From: Paraktedonobacter sp035294465
Lineage (GTDB): Bacteria > Chloroflexota > Ktedonobacteria > Ktedonobacterales > Ktedonobacteraceae
NCBI GenBank assembly: GCA_035294465.1
Contig: DATGKW010000122.1
Span: forward strand, 1-25,181
Length of the DNA stretch: 25,181 nt
Direction: 5' to 3'
Shown: positions 15,158 to 22,604 of the stretch, piece after piece
How the letters are laid out: each line of letters starts with the position of its first letter
Numbering within the stretch: position 1 is the stretch's first letter
Notes under the pieces: model-generated
What the model was told of the DNA's origin: nothing
What the model saw: the letters and a program-made list of their open reading frames with translations, nothing else
Database searches by the model: none
Translations under genes and position numbers: made by a program

Positions 15158-16201
15158 CTAAATAAGCAGTGCCGCCAGCAATACACTACCCATCACCAGT
15201 AATACCAGATAATCGGCCAGGGCGAGCTTCTTTTCGTGAAGGTGGGTCTGGTGGCCGTCAACCTGATAGCCGCGAGCATCGAGGGCTGTGGCCAGTTCGG
15301 AGGCGCGGCGCAGGGTGTTGCGCATGAAAGGGACAAAAAGGGCCAGCATACTTTGTATACGTTCGCGTGGTGAGCCGGAGTCGAGGCTGGCCCCGCGCGC
15401 TGCCTGGGCCTTGACCAACTGCTCGATTTCCTCGACCAGCGTGGGGATAAAACGCAGAGCCAGCAGGAGCATCAGAGCAAAGTCGTCCACAGGTAGACGA
15501 AGCCAGCGCAGGGGAGCCATGAGCATAGTGAGACCCTCGATCAGAGCTACAGGTGAAGTAGTCATAGTAAGCAGCAGCGAGCAAGGATAGAGGATCAGGA
15601 ACAGCGCGAGGAAGATGCCGGAGTACCAGACGTTATCATAAGTAATCATATATGCGACGCGCGGCGCGGCTCCGGCAGGCCGCTCGAGGGCCGAAAGCCC
15701 GGCCAGCACCAGCGTAATAAGCACAAATATAGCCACAATCCTGCTACGCCTCAGCCAGCGTTGAACGGAGGCCCGACGCAGCGTAGACAACGGCAGGAGC
15801 GCCAGCAAGCAATATAGGGCCGTCGCCAGCCCTATGCATAGAAGCGCACCCAGAAAAAATGCGGGTGAGAGGATCAGCGGGGGCAAGACGCTGAAAACGC
15901 GCCCGCTATCGCTCGCGTTCGCCGGGGTAAACAGGCCGAGGAGTACACTCAGCAGAACAATTGTTACTAACAGCCAGAGCCGTCGCCACATCTCGCGCAA
16001 TGAAATGCCGGAGCAGAAAACTCCGACCAGCACCAGCGAAAAGGCTACAAAGTACGGTGTAAAGTCCCAGTACGAGCGGCCGGCCACGACCAGAGCCGCC
16101 ACCATCATAAAAATGACCAGCAGCTTGGTTCTGGATTGCAAGCGATGGAGAAGGCTCCTACCAGGATAATAGATACCTAAAGAGATATTTTTCAGAAACA
16201 T
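15158..16201 (-). CDS. ecfT: ECF transporter transmembrane subunit EcfT
   Basis: Membrane scaffold of an energy-coupling-factor importer: it links the two ATPases to the substrate-binding S subunit. 347 residues, larger than the common ~260, owing to an extra loop and helices around 95-190. LHRLQSRTKLLVIFMM near the N-terminus matches the family start. The two coupling-helix signatures are QAARGASLD and ATALDARGYQV, each with the Ala-Arg-Gly motif that contacts the ATPases. ATG at 16201; the Shine-Dalgarno sequence is weak (AGG about 12 bases upstream). It lies 126 bases after ecfA2; the gap holds nothing recognisable and the gene is probably the last of the operon. Confidence 0.92.
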   Translation of the reverse strand: MFLKNISLGIYYPGRSLLHRLQSRTKLLVIFMMVAALVVAGRSYWDFTPYFVAFSLVLVGVFCSGISLREMWRRLWLLVTIVLLSVLLGLFTPANASDSGRVFSVLPPLILSPAFFLGALLCIGLATALYCLLALLPLSTLRRASVQRWLRRSRIVAIFVLITLVLAGLSALERPAGAAPRVAYMITYDNVWYSGIFLALFLILYPCSLLLTMTTSPVALIEGLTMLMAPLRWLRLPVDDFALMLLLALRFIPTLVEEIEQLVKAQAARGASLDSGSPRERIQSMLALFVPFMRNTLRRASELATALDARGYQVDGHQTHLHEKKLALADYLVLLVMGSVLLAALLI

Positions 16202-16327
16202 ACGCTATCAAACCTGTTCTTATCTAAGACACTCCAACTTGACCAGTATAAGCTCAGAGCGTGCCTGATTCTCAAGAGCTTCACCCCTGCTCTCCGGGTA
16301 CTCGCGCATCTCCGCCGCGCAGGAGAT

Positions 16328-17188
16328 TTAGTATGTGATGTGAGTAAGCCATCGAAAAGCTTCATCTATTGTTGCTACTTCCAACGGCACTGGTAGGCCA
16401 CGCTGGCGCAATAATGACAACAGCTCGCTGAGCGGAGGTGGCGCCAGGCCATGCCTGTTCAACGTGGCGGGCTGCGCGAAGATCTCACGGGGCGTGCCCT
16501 GCATGACCAGGTGCCCCTGATGAAGCACAAAAAGCTGATCGGCCAGAGCCGCTACTTCAGCCATATCGTGCGAAACCAGAATCACGGTTCTGCCTTGCTG
16601 GTGCAATGCCTGGATGTGTGTATAAAATTCGGCTCGCCCCTCGGCATCGAGGCCAACGCCCGGCTCGTCCAGGATGAGAATCTCTGGCTTCATCGCCAGC
16701 ACTCCGGCCAGGGCCACGCGCCGCCGTTGTCCACCGCTGAGTTCAAAGGGTGAGCGTAGCGCGTATTGTTTGGGTGGCAGACCCACAAGCTCCAGTGCCT
16801 GGAGCACGCGCAGGCGCAACTCGCGGCGGTCTAGCCGCATACGCCGAGGGCCAAAGGCCACATCGGCGAAGACGGTTCGCTCAAAAAGCTGCGTTTCAGG
16901 GAACTGGAAAAGCATGCCTACATACCGGCGCAGGCGCGCGAGGTCGGCACCGTGCGCACCCACTTCGAGGCCATTGACGATAACTCTGCCGCTGGTGGGC
17001 AGCAGCAGGCCGTTAAAATGCTGGACGAGCGTAGACTTGCCCGATCCGGTGACGCCGATAATGGCCGCGCAGGAACCGCGCGCGATCTCCAGGCTAACAT
17101 CGACCAGAGCCGGCCTGCGCAAAGAGGTCTCCTGTTTGGCTGCGTAGGTGTGGGACAGGTGCTCAGCCACAATGATCGGATCACTCAT
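16328..17188 (-). CDS. ecfA2: ECF transporter ATPase EcfA2
   Basis: Second ATPase of the ECF module, 286 residues. Walker A GVTGSGKST, Q-loop FQFPETQLFERTVFADVAFG (the EcfA2-type block), signature LSGGQRRRVALAGVLA, Walker B ILILDEPGVGLD and the switch histidine in LVSHDMAEV. A C-terminal helical tail follows. ATG at 17188 with CAGGAG eight bases upstream. Its start overlaps the ecfA1 stop by four bases (ATGA), so the two ATPases are made in coupled fashion and should form the heterodimer that powers uptake at the inner membrane face. Confidence 0.93.
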   Translation of the reverse strand: MSDPIIVAEHLSHTYAAKQETSLRRPALVDVSLEIARGSCAAIIGVTGSGKSTLVQHFNGLLLPTSGRVIVNGLEVGAHGADLARLRRYVGMLFQFPETQLFERTVFADVAFGPRRMRLDRRELRLRVLQALELVGLPPKQYALRSPFELSGGQRRRVALAGVLAMKPEILILDEPGVGLDAEGRAEFYTHIQALHQQGRTVILVSHDMAEVAALADQLFVLHQGHLVMQGTPREIFAQPATLNRHGLAPPPLSELLSLLRQRGLPVPLEVATIDEAFRWLTHITY

Positions 17189-18042
17189 GGGGCAAGCTCC
17201 TGTGCGATGGCCTCGCTGGTCAGAGCAGCAGGCGAAATGGGTATGCCTGCTGCGCGCAGGCGAGCAGCCAGCTCCAGAGGTTCGGGTATAGCCAGCTTCA
17301 GGGCGCGCAGGTAGGCGAGGTCGGCAAAAACTGCCGCTGGCGACCCATCCATCATTATTTGCCCCTCTTTCATGACCAGAACGCGGTCGGCCTGCACCGC
17401 CTCTTCCAGCAGGTGAGTGACATGGAGAATCGTCAGACCATAGTTGTCGCGCAGGTGATGCAAGAGAGTAACGATCTCCTGACGTGAGAGCGGATCAAGC
17501 TGAGAAGTAGCCTCATCGGCGATAATACAGCGCGGGCGCAATGCAAGGACGCCTGCGATGGCCAATCGCTGGCGCTGGCCGCCGGAGAGGCGCTGCGGCG
17601 ATTGCTTGCGCAGATGGGCAAGCCCCACGTCCTTGAGGGCGGTATCCACTCGCTCGACGATCAGCGGGGCTGGCAAGCCCCGCACGGTCAAGGCCCATGC
17701 CACATCATCCTCTACAATGGTGGCGATAATCTGATTATCGGGCTGCTGAAAAATCATGCCGACGGTATCTCGAATGTGCCGCTGGTAAACTGCTACCTGC
17801 GTGTCCATGCCAGCGATCAGCACCTGCCCCTGCTCTGGGAGGAGCAGCGCGTTGCAGTGCCTGGCCAGAGTTGATTTGCCGCTGCCATTGTGCCCCAGCA
17901 GTGCCACGTATTCACCGGCCTGGATTTGCAGGCTGAGTTCGGAGAGTGCTGGTTGGTCCTGCGAGTTCTCCCGCTGTCTGTATGCACGCGGATAGGCATA
18001 GCTCACCCGGCGAAACTCGATCAGTGACGTGCCGTTTTTCAT
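17185..18042 (-). CDS. ecfA1: ECF transporter ATPase EcfA1
   Basis: First ATPase of the ECF module, 285 residues. Walker A GHNGSGKST, Q-loop FQQPDNQIIATIVEDDVAW (the EcfA1-type block), signature LSGGQRQRLAIAGVLA, Walker B CIIADEATSQLDP and switch histidine in HVTHLLEEA. The DEATSQLDP form is characteristic of EcfA1. ATG at 18042 has a strong AAGGAGGT about nine bases upstream, inside the preceding membrane-protein gene, which it overlaps by four bases. Cytosolic, bound to EcfT. Confidence 0.93.
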   Translation of the reverse strand: MKNGTSLIEFRRVSYAYPRAYRQRENSQDQPALSELSLQIQAGEYVALLGHNGSGKSTLARHCNALLLPEQGQVLIAGMDTQVAVYQRHIRDTVGMIFQQPDNQIIATIVEDDVAWALTVRGLPAPLIVERVDTALKDVGLAHLRKQSPQRLSGGQRQRLAIAGVLALRPRCIIADEATSQLDPLSRQEIVTLLHHLRDNYGLTILHVTHLLEEAVQADRVLVMKEGQIMMDGSPAAVFADLAYLRALKLAIPEPLELAARLRAAGIPISPAALTSEAIAQELAP

Positions 18043-18950
18043 CTGTCTTCTACCTCCTTCTCCAATCGGTGCTGGCGCAAACGGGCGATATTCAAGCGGC
18101 GCACCTCAACCTTAAGGTTATGCAGCCAGTGCGATCTGATGAAGACACGTCGGGGAATAAGCCTGAAGAGTAGTTGCGCGCATCGGTTGAGCATCCCTTC
18201 CAGACGATACCCCGGAAAAGGCCGCACCTGGTAGCCCAGCAGGCGCAAGAAAAAGTTAGTGATCAGGTAGACGGCAGTCACTATGGGAATACAGAGCAGA
18301 CATGCGCCCAGGTAGAGCAGAAGCAGCCAGTGCTGCAGCCCCCACTGCATAAAGCTATTCAGCCGAGGCAGGAGCGTATGCTGCCAGGTGCCTTCTCGAC
18401 CAATCAGCTCGAAAGCCTGGCCCAGTAGGGGTGTAAAAGCGGCATAAGACTGGCGCATGAGATGGATCAGAAAGCCTGGTCCGCCGCTCAGGTAGGAAGT
18501 CAATAGGAGAACTGACCAGAAAGCCAGCGCTCCGCAGATGATTCCCAGGGAAATCGTGGTGAAGTGGCGCAGGCGATGGCGCATGGTCATGCCCAGGAAC
18601 AGGCCCGCGCCCGCTTCAAGCACCATAATGGGCACGACCGCCGGGCCAAGCACAATAATAATCATAAAGAGGGTCACACACAGACTCATGCAGCCAACGT
18701 AGAGACCGCGCCGTAGCACCAGAACCGCGAAAACCACTGGTATCATCAGGGCTATAGCGTTTCCTCCAACCGGCAAAATCTGGATCAGCAATTGCGAAAC
18801 GACCCCGATATTCGCCAGCAGGGCGCCCTCGGCAATCTCAATTGCGCTCAGCCTGCGCGCGCGCATGTCGGGAAGGACGCGCCTGGGTGTGGACCTGGTG
18901 TTCTCTTCGAGTAAAATGGTCTTCCTGGTTTTCTGAATATCTTCAATCAT
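18039..18950 (-). CDS. Membrane protein, candidate ECF substrate-binding (S) component (DUF2232/YybS-like)
   Basis: 303 residues. After ~38 polar residues, IAEGALLANIGVVSQLLIQI begins a bundle of about seven hydrophobic segments. The opening small-residue helix (GALLAN) resembles the first helix of S components, which packs on EcfT. The C-terminal ~60 residues are basic and soluble (RSHWLHNLKVEVRRLNIARL). It is the first gene of an operon with ecfA1, ecfA2 and ecfT, overlapping ecfA1 by ATGA. That position makes it the natural substrate-binding subunit, but no vitamin-specific motif is recognised and no riboswitch-like leader is evident upstream. ATG at 18950 has a weak ribosome-binding site. 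A TATAAA on the minus strand (18982-18977) could be its -10. Confidence 0.65.
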   Translation of the reverse strand: MIEDIQKTRKTILLEENTRSTPRRVLPDMRARRLSAIEIAEGALLANIGVVSQLLIQILPVGGNAIALMIPVVFAVLVLRRGLYVGCMSLCVTLFMIIIVLGPAVVPIMVLEAGAGLFLGMTMRHRLRHFTTISLGIICGALAFWSVLLLTSYLSGGPGFLIHLMRQSYAAFTPLLGQAFELIGREGTWQHTLLPRLNSFMQWGLQHWLLLLYLGACLLCIPIVTAVYLITNFFLRLLGYQVRPFPGYRLEGMLNRCAQLLFRLIPRRVFIRSHWLHNLKVEVRRLNIARLRQHRLEKEVEDR

Positions 18951-19049
18951 GCTTCTATCTGCTCACGTCCATTTCTTTTATAGTTTACCAAATCGCGGAG
19001 ATTCATGAGACTGCATTTTACAGCACGAGCGACCTCAGACGCGCGCACT

Positions 19050-19080
19050 CAAGTACAATTTAGCGAGTACCTGGTACTTG
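19050..19080. promoter_or_regulatory. Repeated GTAC-containing inverted repeats, candidate operator
   Basis: CAAGTAC (19050-19056) is the exact complement of GTACTTG (19074-19080). Nested inside is AGTACC-T-GGTACT (19066-19078), a perfect 13-bp pseudo-palindrome. Three AGTAC half-sites thus lie within 31 bases of the divergent region between the ECF operon (start 18950) and the TIR gene (start 19243). Such an arrangement suits a dimeric regulator. Function is inferred. Confidence 0.45.
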
Positions 19081-19169
19081 TGGAAGCTTTTAAAAAAATG
19101 GGAAAGAGAGAGGAAGACGATAGACGCACATACGCCTGTATGGTTGTGCGAGAATGTGAGATCCTATAA

Positions 19170-19198
19170 TTGATGAATAATCTGCTCTCTGCTATACT
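19170..19198 (+). promoter_or_regulatory. Promoter of the TIR receptor-like gene
   Basis: TTGATG (19170-19175), a 17-base spacer and TATACT (19193-19198), with TGC immediately before the -10 (extended -10 TGCTATACT). Start near 19205 leaves about 38 bases to the GTG. A second TATAAT at 19165-19170 overlaps the -35 and lacks its own partner. Confidence 0.65.
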
Positions 19199-19242
19199 CA
19201 CTTGTAGCAAGAACATCTCTCTGTGTCAGGAGGTTTGCCCTC

Positions 19243-20622
19243 GTGTCATCCATGCGCATCTTTGTAAGTTATTCTCTGGCTGGCGATGAGCGGGGCGCTG
19301 AATGCGCCCGGCGCTTCATTGCTGATCTGAAAACCAGAGGGGTCGAGGTCATCACTGATAACGAGCATATTCCCGATAAACACCTGATCAGCTATCTCTA
19401 TCGTGAGTTCGGGCGCTGCGAGTATTTCATTCTGATCCAAACGCCGCAATCCTTGCAATCCTGGCGTGTGCAGAACGCGGTGAACCTTGCCTTACAAGAG
19501 GTTGCTCTGCAACGCATGAGAGGTGCTCTGCGCCTGATAGCCATTCCTCTCGCTGCCGGCGACGGGCACCTGCACCTTCTCCAGGCCATGCCGCGTGCCT
19601 TTGATGCCAGCGAGGATTATTCACGTGCTCGCGATGAGGTATTGTTGGAGCTAGGACTGCTTCACCAGGGCGTCGAGGCAGTGGAATCACTGCGAGGATT
19701 GCACCGGCCGGTAATTCCGCCGGAGAGTTATCCCGCTGACCAGAGAACGCAACGGCCCGCGATACAGCAAGTTCCTTCCTCTCCCGCTTTTTCTCAGTAC
19801 AACGATCGCCCTGCAACGCCACGAGCCAGGTTGGCGGGACGCTGTTTGTGGGTCAGGCTTGCCGGGGGGATGATAGCCGTGGCGCTTATTCTAGGTGTAA
19901 CTCTGGTGGCCATGCAGGCTACGCATCACGGAATGCTGACAGTCGTCCAGCCCCAACGCACATTCCCCAGGATATCTACTTCATCGGACGCTCATCCAAC
20001 TCCTGCCATTACTGTTATATCAGGCATTAATCCGCAAAGTACGGTCGATCCCTATGGCGCTGGAAATACCTTAGCTCTGAGCAATGATCTGACCGGCGAG
20101 AACAATAGCCCCCCCTATCAATGGTATGTCAGTCCCCATGGGCAAGCGCACGGCTGCTTTTTCATCAATCATACCTATGATATGTCATCGCAGGGACCAA
20201 ACTATTGCGCGGTGTACAATACCAACTTCGCCAACTTTGCCTATCAGATCCAGATGGAAATTGTCCAGGGCCAGGCAGGAGGGATCATCTTCCGCGACAA
20301 TGGGACGGCCAGCACGTATTATATCTTTGAGATCACGACCAGCGGGCGCTTCTTTGTTCTACGCATCGATTCACTGCACACAGCTCCCGTCCAACTCGGC
20401 GCGGGCAGCAGTTTTGCTATTCACACAGGACTCGGTATATCCAACGTCATTGCTGTTGATGCAAATGGCAGCCTTTTGACCTTTTATGCCAACGCAATTA
20501 CTATCGCCCAGATAAGAGACAGCCACTATGACAGTGGAAACATCGGTGTCATTGTTGGACAACCCAATGATCAAGGCGTTACAGAAGCGGCGTATACCTA
20601 TGCCAGGGTGTGGACGATGTAG
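19243..20622 (+). CDS. TIR-like domain, transmembrane helix, extracellular beta-rich domain protein
   Basis: 459 residues with receptor-like architecture. Residues 1-140 look like a TIR-type domain: MRIFVSYSLAGDERGAE, then RGVEVITDN and the FILIQTPQSLQSWRV strand-helix. Where many TIR NADases carry a catalytic Glu after SxW, this protein reads SWRVQNAVN, so NADase activity is doubtful. A Pro/Gln-rich linker (155-195) leads to one transmembrane helix (about 203-225). A Ser/Thr/Pro-rich stalk and a beta-sandwich-like exodomain (290-459; AYQIQMEIVQGQAGGIIFRD, YYIFEITTSGRFFVL) follow, resembling concanavalin-like/DUF1080 folds. The GTG at 19243 sits nine bases after AGGAGG; the ATG at 19252 is too far. 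The TIR face should be cytosolic and the exodomain outside. Ligand and output are unknown. Confidence 0.72.
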   Translation: MSSMRIFVSYSLAGDERGAECARRFIADLKTRGVEVITDNEHIPDKHLISYLYREFGRCEYFILIQTPQSLQSWRVQNAVNLALQEVALQRMRGALRLIAIPLAAGDGHLHLLQAMPRAFDASEDYSRARDEVLLELGLLHQGVEAVESLRGLHRPVIPPESYPADQRTQRPAIQQVPSSPAFSQYNDRPATPRARLAGRCLWVRLAGGMIAVALILGVTLVAMQATHHGMLTVVQPQRTFPRISTSSDAHPTPAITVISGINPQSTVDPYGAGNTLALSNDLTGENNSPPYQWYVSPHGQAHGCFFINHTYDMSSQGPNYCAVYNTNFANFAYQIQMEIVQGQAGGIIFRDNGTASTYYIFEITTSGRFFVLRIDSLHTAPVQLGAGSSFAIHTGLGISNVIAVDANGSLLTFYANAITIAQIRDSHYDSGNIGVIVGQPNDQGVTEAAYTYARVWTM

Positions 20623-20639
20623 CAACCAGGCGGGCTGAG

Positions 20640-20659
20640 AGGGACTCCCTTGTCTTTTT
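20640..20659 (+). terminator. Weak terminator-like hairpin after the TIR gene
   Basis: AGGG-ACT-CCCT (20640-20650) followed by TGTC and five T (20655-20659), 18 bases after the stop. The stem is only four pairs and overlaps the -35 proposed for manC, so it may not terminate efficiently. Confidence 0.3.
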
Positions 20660-20678
20660 ACCTTTCCTCTGCTATCCT
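20650..20678 (+). promoter_or_regulatory. Promoter of manC and the thioesterase gene
   Basis: TTGTCT (20650-20655), a 17-base spacer and TATCCT (20673-20678) preceded by TGC. The stretch CTCTGCTATCCTCACT (20667-20682) matches the TIR promoter (19187-19202) at 15 of 16 positions, and both are followed shortly by TGTAG. Confidence 0.6.
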
Positions 20679-20756
20679 CACTATGTAGTCGCAACATGAG
20701 AGAAGATGATCTCCCTACTGAAATAGAGAATTTTTTTGTGAGGAAGCTAGCTGGTT

Positions 20757-21824
20757 ATGAACCATCTGAATGTTGTTATCCTGGCCGGTGGAAGTGGGAC
20801 ACGTCTCTGGCCATTGAGTACTCCGGACTTTCCGAAACAATTTCTGCCGCTTCCCAACGGCCACAGTATGATACAGGAAACTCTGGCTCGTGTCGCGCCC
20901 CTTGCCGCGCTCGACCAGACCTGGGTTGTCACAGGCCAGAGTATGGCCCCGCTGGTGAGAGAACATCTGCCTGCTCTGGCGCTGGAACATATTCTAGGCG
21001 AGCCAATGGGGCGCAATTCTGCGCCAGCGATTGCCTGGATCGCTGCCAGAATTGCGCGCCAGGATCCCGAAGCTGTGATGATCACGCTGCCTGCCGACCA
21101 TATGATTACCGAGGGAGAGACGTTCAGGCAGGCGCTGAGCCTGGCGCAGAAAATGGCTGCCCAGGGGCATCTCGTAACGCTGGGCATCAAGCCGACAGCG
21201 CCGGAAACTGGCTATGGCTACATTCGTTACGCTGCGCAGATCGGCGAGGGCTTCGGACACCAGGCTTTCTCCGGTGAGCGTTTCGTAGAAAAGCCTGACC
21301 GAGAGACCGCTCAGAGCTATTTGCGGGATGGCCACTACGTCTGGAATAGCGGTATGTTCATCTGGCAGGTCAAGACTATCCTGCGTGAACTGCGCACGTA
21401 CCTGCCCGAAACTATGCAGAAAATAGATCAGATTGTGGAAGCCACAGGCACGCCGCGGGAGCCAGCGGTTATGGACGAGATCTGGCCAACCATCCAGCCT
21501 ATCTCCATCGATTACGGCGTCATGGAGAAGACCAGTCGGTTTGCAGTAATCCCCACCGACATTGGCTGGAATGACGTGGGTAACTGGGAGCAGTATGGCG
21601 CGCTCTTTCCCTCTGATGAGCAGGGCGTGAAGCGCATGGGTACGCATGAAGATCTGGGCAGTCAGAATATCTTCGTCTATAACAATACCCAGCGCCAGAT
21701 CTTCACAATCGGGCTGGAAGATATTGTTGTTGTTGAGATGGACGATAAGACGGTGATCTGCCACATGAGTTCTGTCCAGCGCGTGAAGGAGATCGCTGAA
21801 AAACAGAATAAGCAGGGGGGGTAG
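20757..21824 (+). CDS. manC: Mannose-1-phosphate guanylyltransferase
   Basis: Forms GDP-mannose from mannose-1-phosphate and GTP in the cytosol, supplying mannosylated glycans or glycolipids. 355 residues, the size of the single-domain enzyme without the isomerase domain of bifunctional ManC. The nucleotidyltransferase signature VILAGGSGTRLWPLSTPDFP with following KQFLPL is at residues 7-31. EPMGRNSAPAIAW, LPADHMI, GYGYIRY and FVEKPDRETA follow, then WNSGMFIW and SIDYGVMEKT. GWNDVGNWEQ completes the active site. ATG at 20757 has GAGGAAG about ten bases upstream. It is eight bases from the thioesterase gene and probably shares a transcript. Confidence 0.93.
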   Translation: MNHLNVVILAGGSGTRLWPLSTPDFPKQFLPLPNGHSMIQETLARVAPLAALDQTWVVTGQSMAPLVREHLPALALEHILGEPMGRNSAPAIAWIAARIARQDPEAVMITLPADHMITEGETFRQALSLAQKMAAQGHLVTLGIKPTAPETGYGYIRYAAQIGEGFGHQAFSGERFVEKPDRETAQSYLRDGHYVWNSGMFIWQVKTILRELRTYLPETMQKIDQIVEATGTPREPAVMDEIWPTIQPISIDYGVMEKTSRFAVIPTDIGWNDVGNWEQYGALFPSDEQGVKRMGTHEDLGSQNIFVYNNTQRQIFTIGLEDIVVVEMDDKTVICHMSSVQRVKEIAEKQNKQGG

Positions 21825-21832
21825 CGGCATTT

Positions 21833-22354
21833 ATGAATGTTTGGTATCCGGTTCAGATCCGTTTTCGCGATCTTGATCCCCTGGCGCATGTCAACAATAC
21901 GGTCTATTTTACTTACTTTGAAGAGGCGAGAAGCTATTATTTTGATCAACTTCAGATGGAACGCTGGCCGTCCAGAGAGGAAGATCAGCTGATCCATCCC
22001 AGTGAAGAGGAAGAAAGGGCGCTGCATACTTCGCGTATCCAGACTACCTCTATTGGCGCGCACTATGGCTCGCTTATCAAAGAGAATTTTTGTGTTTATC
22101 ATCTCCCGCTCGTCCGTTCGGACAAGGCGGAGATTGGTGTACAGGTGACACGGGTGGGGCGAACCAGTTTTGTGATGGAACTCCAGATTCGCGATATCCT
22201 CAATCACCAGCGCATTTTCGCAACCGGGCGGACTGTCATGGTCTGGTGCAACTATCGCACGGGCAGGCCCATGCCTGTTCCTCCTATGATGCGAGCTGCG
22301 TTCGAGCGCATGGAGGGACGCGAGTTTCCTCCGCCGGATGAGGCGTGGGCCTGA
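21833..22354 (+). CDS. Acyl-CoA thioesterase, hotdog fold (4HBT/YbgC-like)
   Basis: 173 residues. The family signature FRDLDPLAHVNNTVYFTYFE is near the N-terminus, with the catalytic Asp in DLDPLAHVNN and the following EEAR helix. TSIGAHYGSLIKENFCVYHL and GRTSFVMELQIRD form the central beta sheet of the hotdog. Known relatives hydrolyse acyl-CoA or 4-hydroxybenzoyl-CoA; the substrate here is unknown. An insertion of about 25 charged residues (WPSREEDQLIHPSEEEERAL) lies after the first helix. ATG at 21833 is preceded by a G-rich AGGGGGGG that overlaps the manC stop region, eight bases downstream of it, so the two genes are co-transcribed. Confidence 0.87.
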   Translation: MNVWYPVQIRFRDLDPLAHVNNTVYFTYFEEARSYYFDQLQMERWPSREEDQLIHPSEEEERALHTSRIQTTSIGAHYGSLIKENFCVYHLPLVRSDKAEIGVQVTRVGRTSFVMELQIRDILNHQRIFATGRTVMVWCNYRTGRPMPVPPMMRAAFERMEGREFPPPDEAWA

Positions 22355-22463
22355 TTCTCAATGCTTCATGATCTCAACATTGTCGGGAGATTCTGTAATG
22401 CCCAGTCGGTCGCGCTTTTGGTGAAATACCTGCAGCCTTAGCGACTTCGTGTGATGGGAACAA

Positions 22464-22488
22464 GAGGGGAGCTTGTCCTCACTTTTTT
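22464..22488 (+). terminator. Possible terminator after the thioesterase gene
   Basis: GAGG (22464-22467) can pair with CCTC (22477-22480), or alternatively ACAAG with CTTGT (22460-22464 and 22472-22476), followed by six T at 22483-22488. Stems are short. The rest of the 250-base gap (22355-22604) shows only the -10 candidate below. Confidence 0.3.
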
Positions 22489-22496
22489 CTGGCTCA

Positions 22497-22505
22497 TGCT
22501 ATCTT
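22497..22505 (+). promoter_or_regulatory. Extended -10 candidate for the debranching-type glucosidase gene
   Basis: TGCTATCTT resembles the TGCTATNCT elements at the rpsP, TIR and manC promoters. The nearest -35-like hexamer, TTGTCC at 22473-22478, is 21 bases away, too far. Start near 22512 would leave about 93 leader bases. Confidence 0.3.
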
Positions 22506-22604
22506 CAGCCTATTTTAATCTGGTTGCCCTGTTTTAAAGGTTGCAGGGTAGAATAAAATATTTCTAGAAAGGCCCACGAAATGGCCTGAGAAGAGGAGAA
22601 ACTC

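Noticed and set aside
19125..19150. CGCA-CATAC/GTATG-TGCG imperfect hairpin upstream of the TIR gene
   Set aside because: It lies upstream of the proposed promoter, so is not in the transcript, and has a four-base bulge. Too weak to call as a structured RNA.
18951..19242. Possible vitamin riboswitch upstream of the ECF operon
   Set aside because: No recognisable TPP, cobalamin, FMN, preQ1 or THF consensus elements, and the distance from a possible -10 at 18977 to the start is too short for one.
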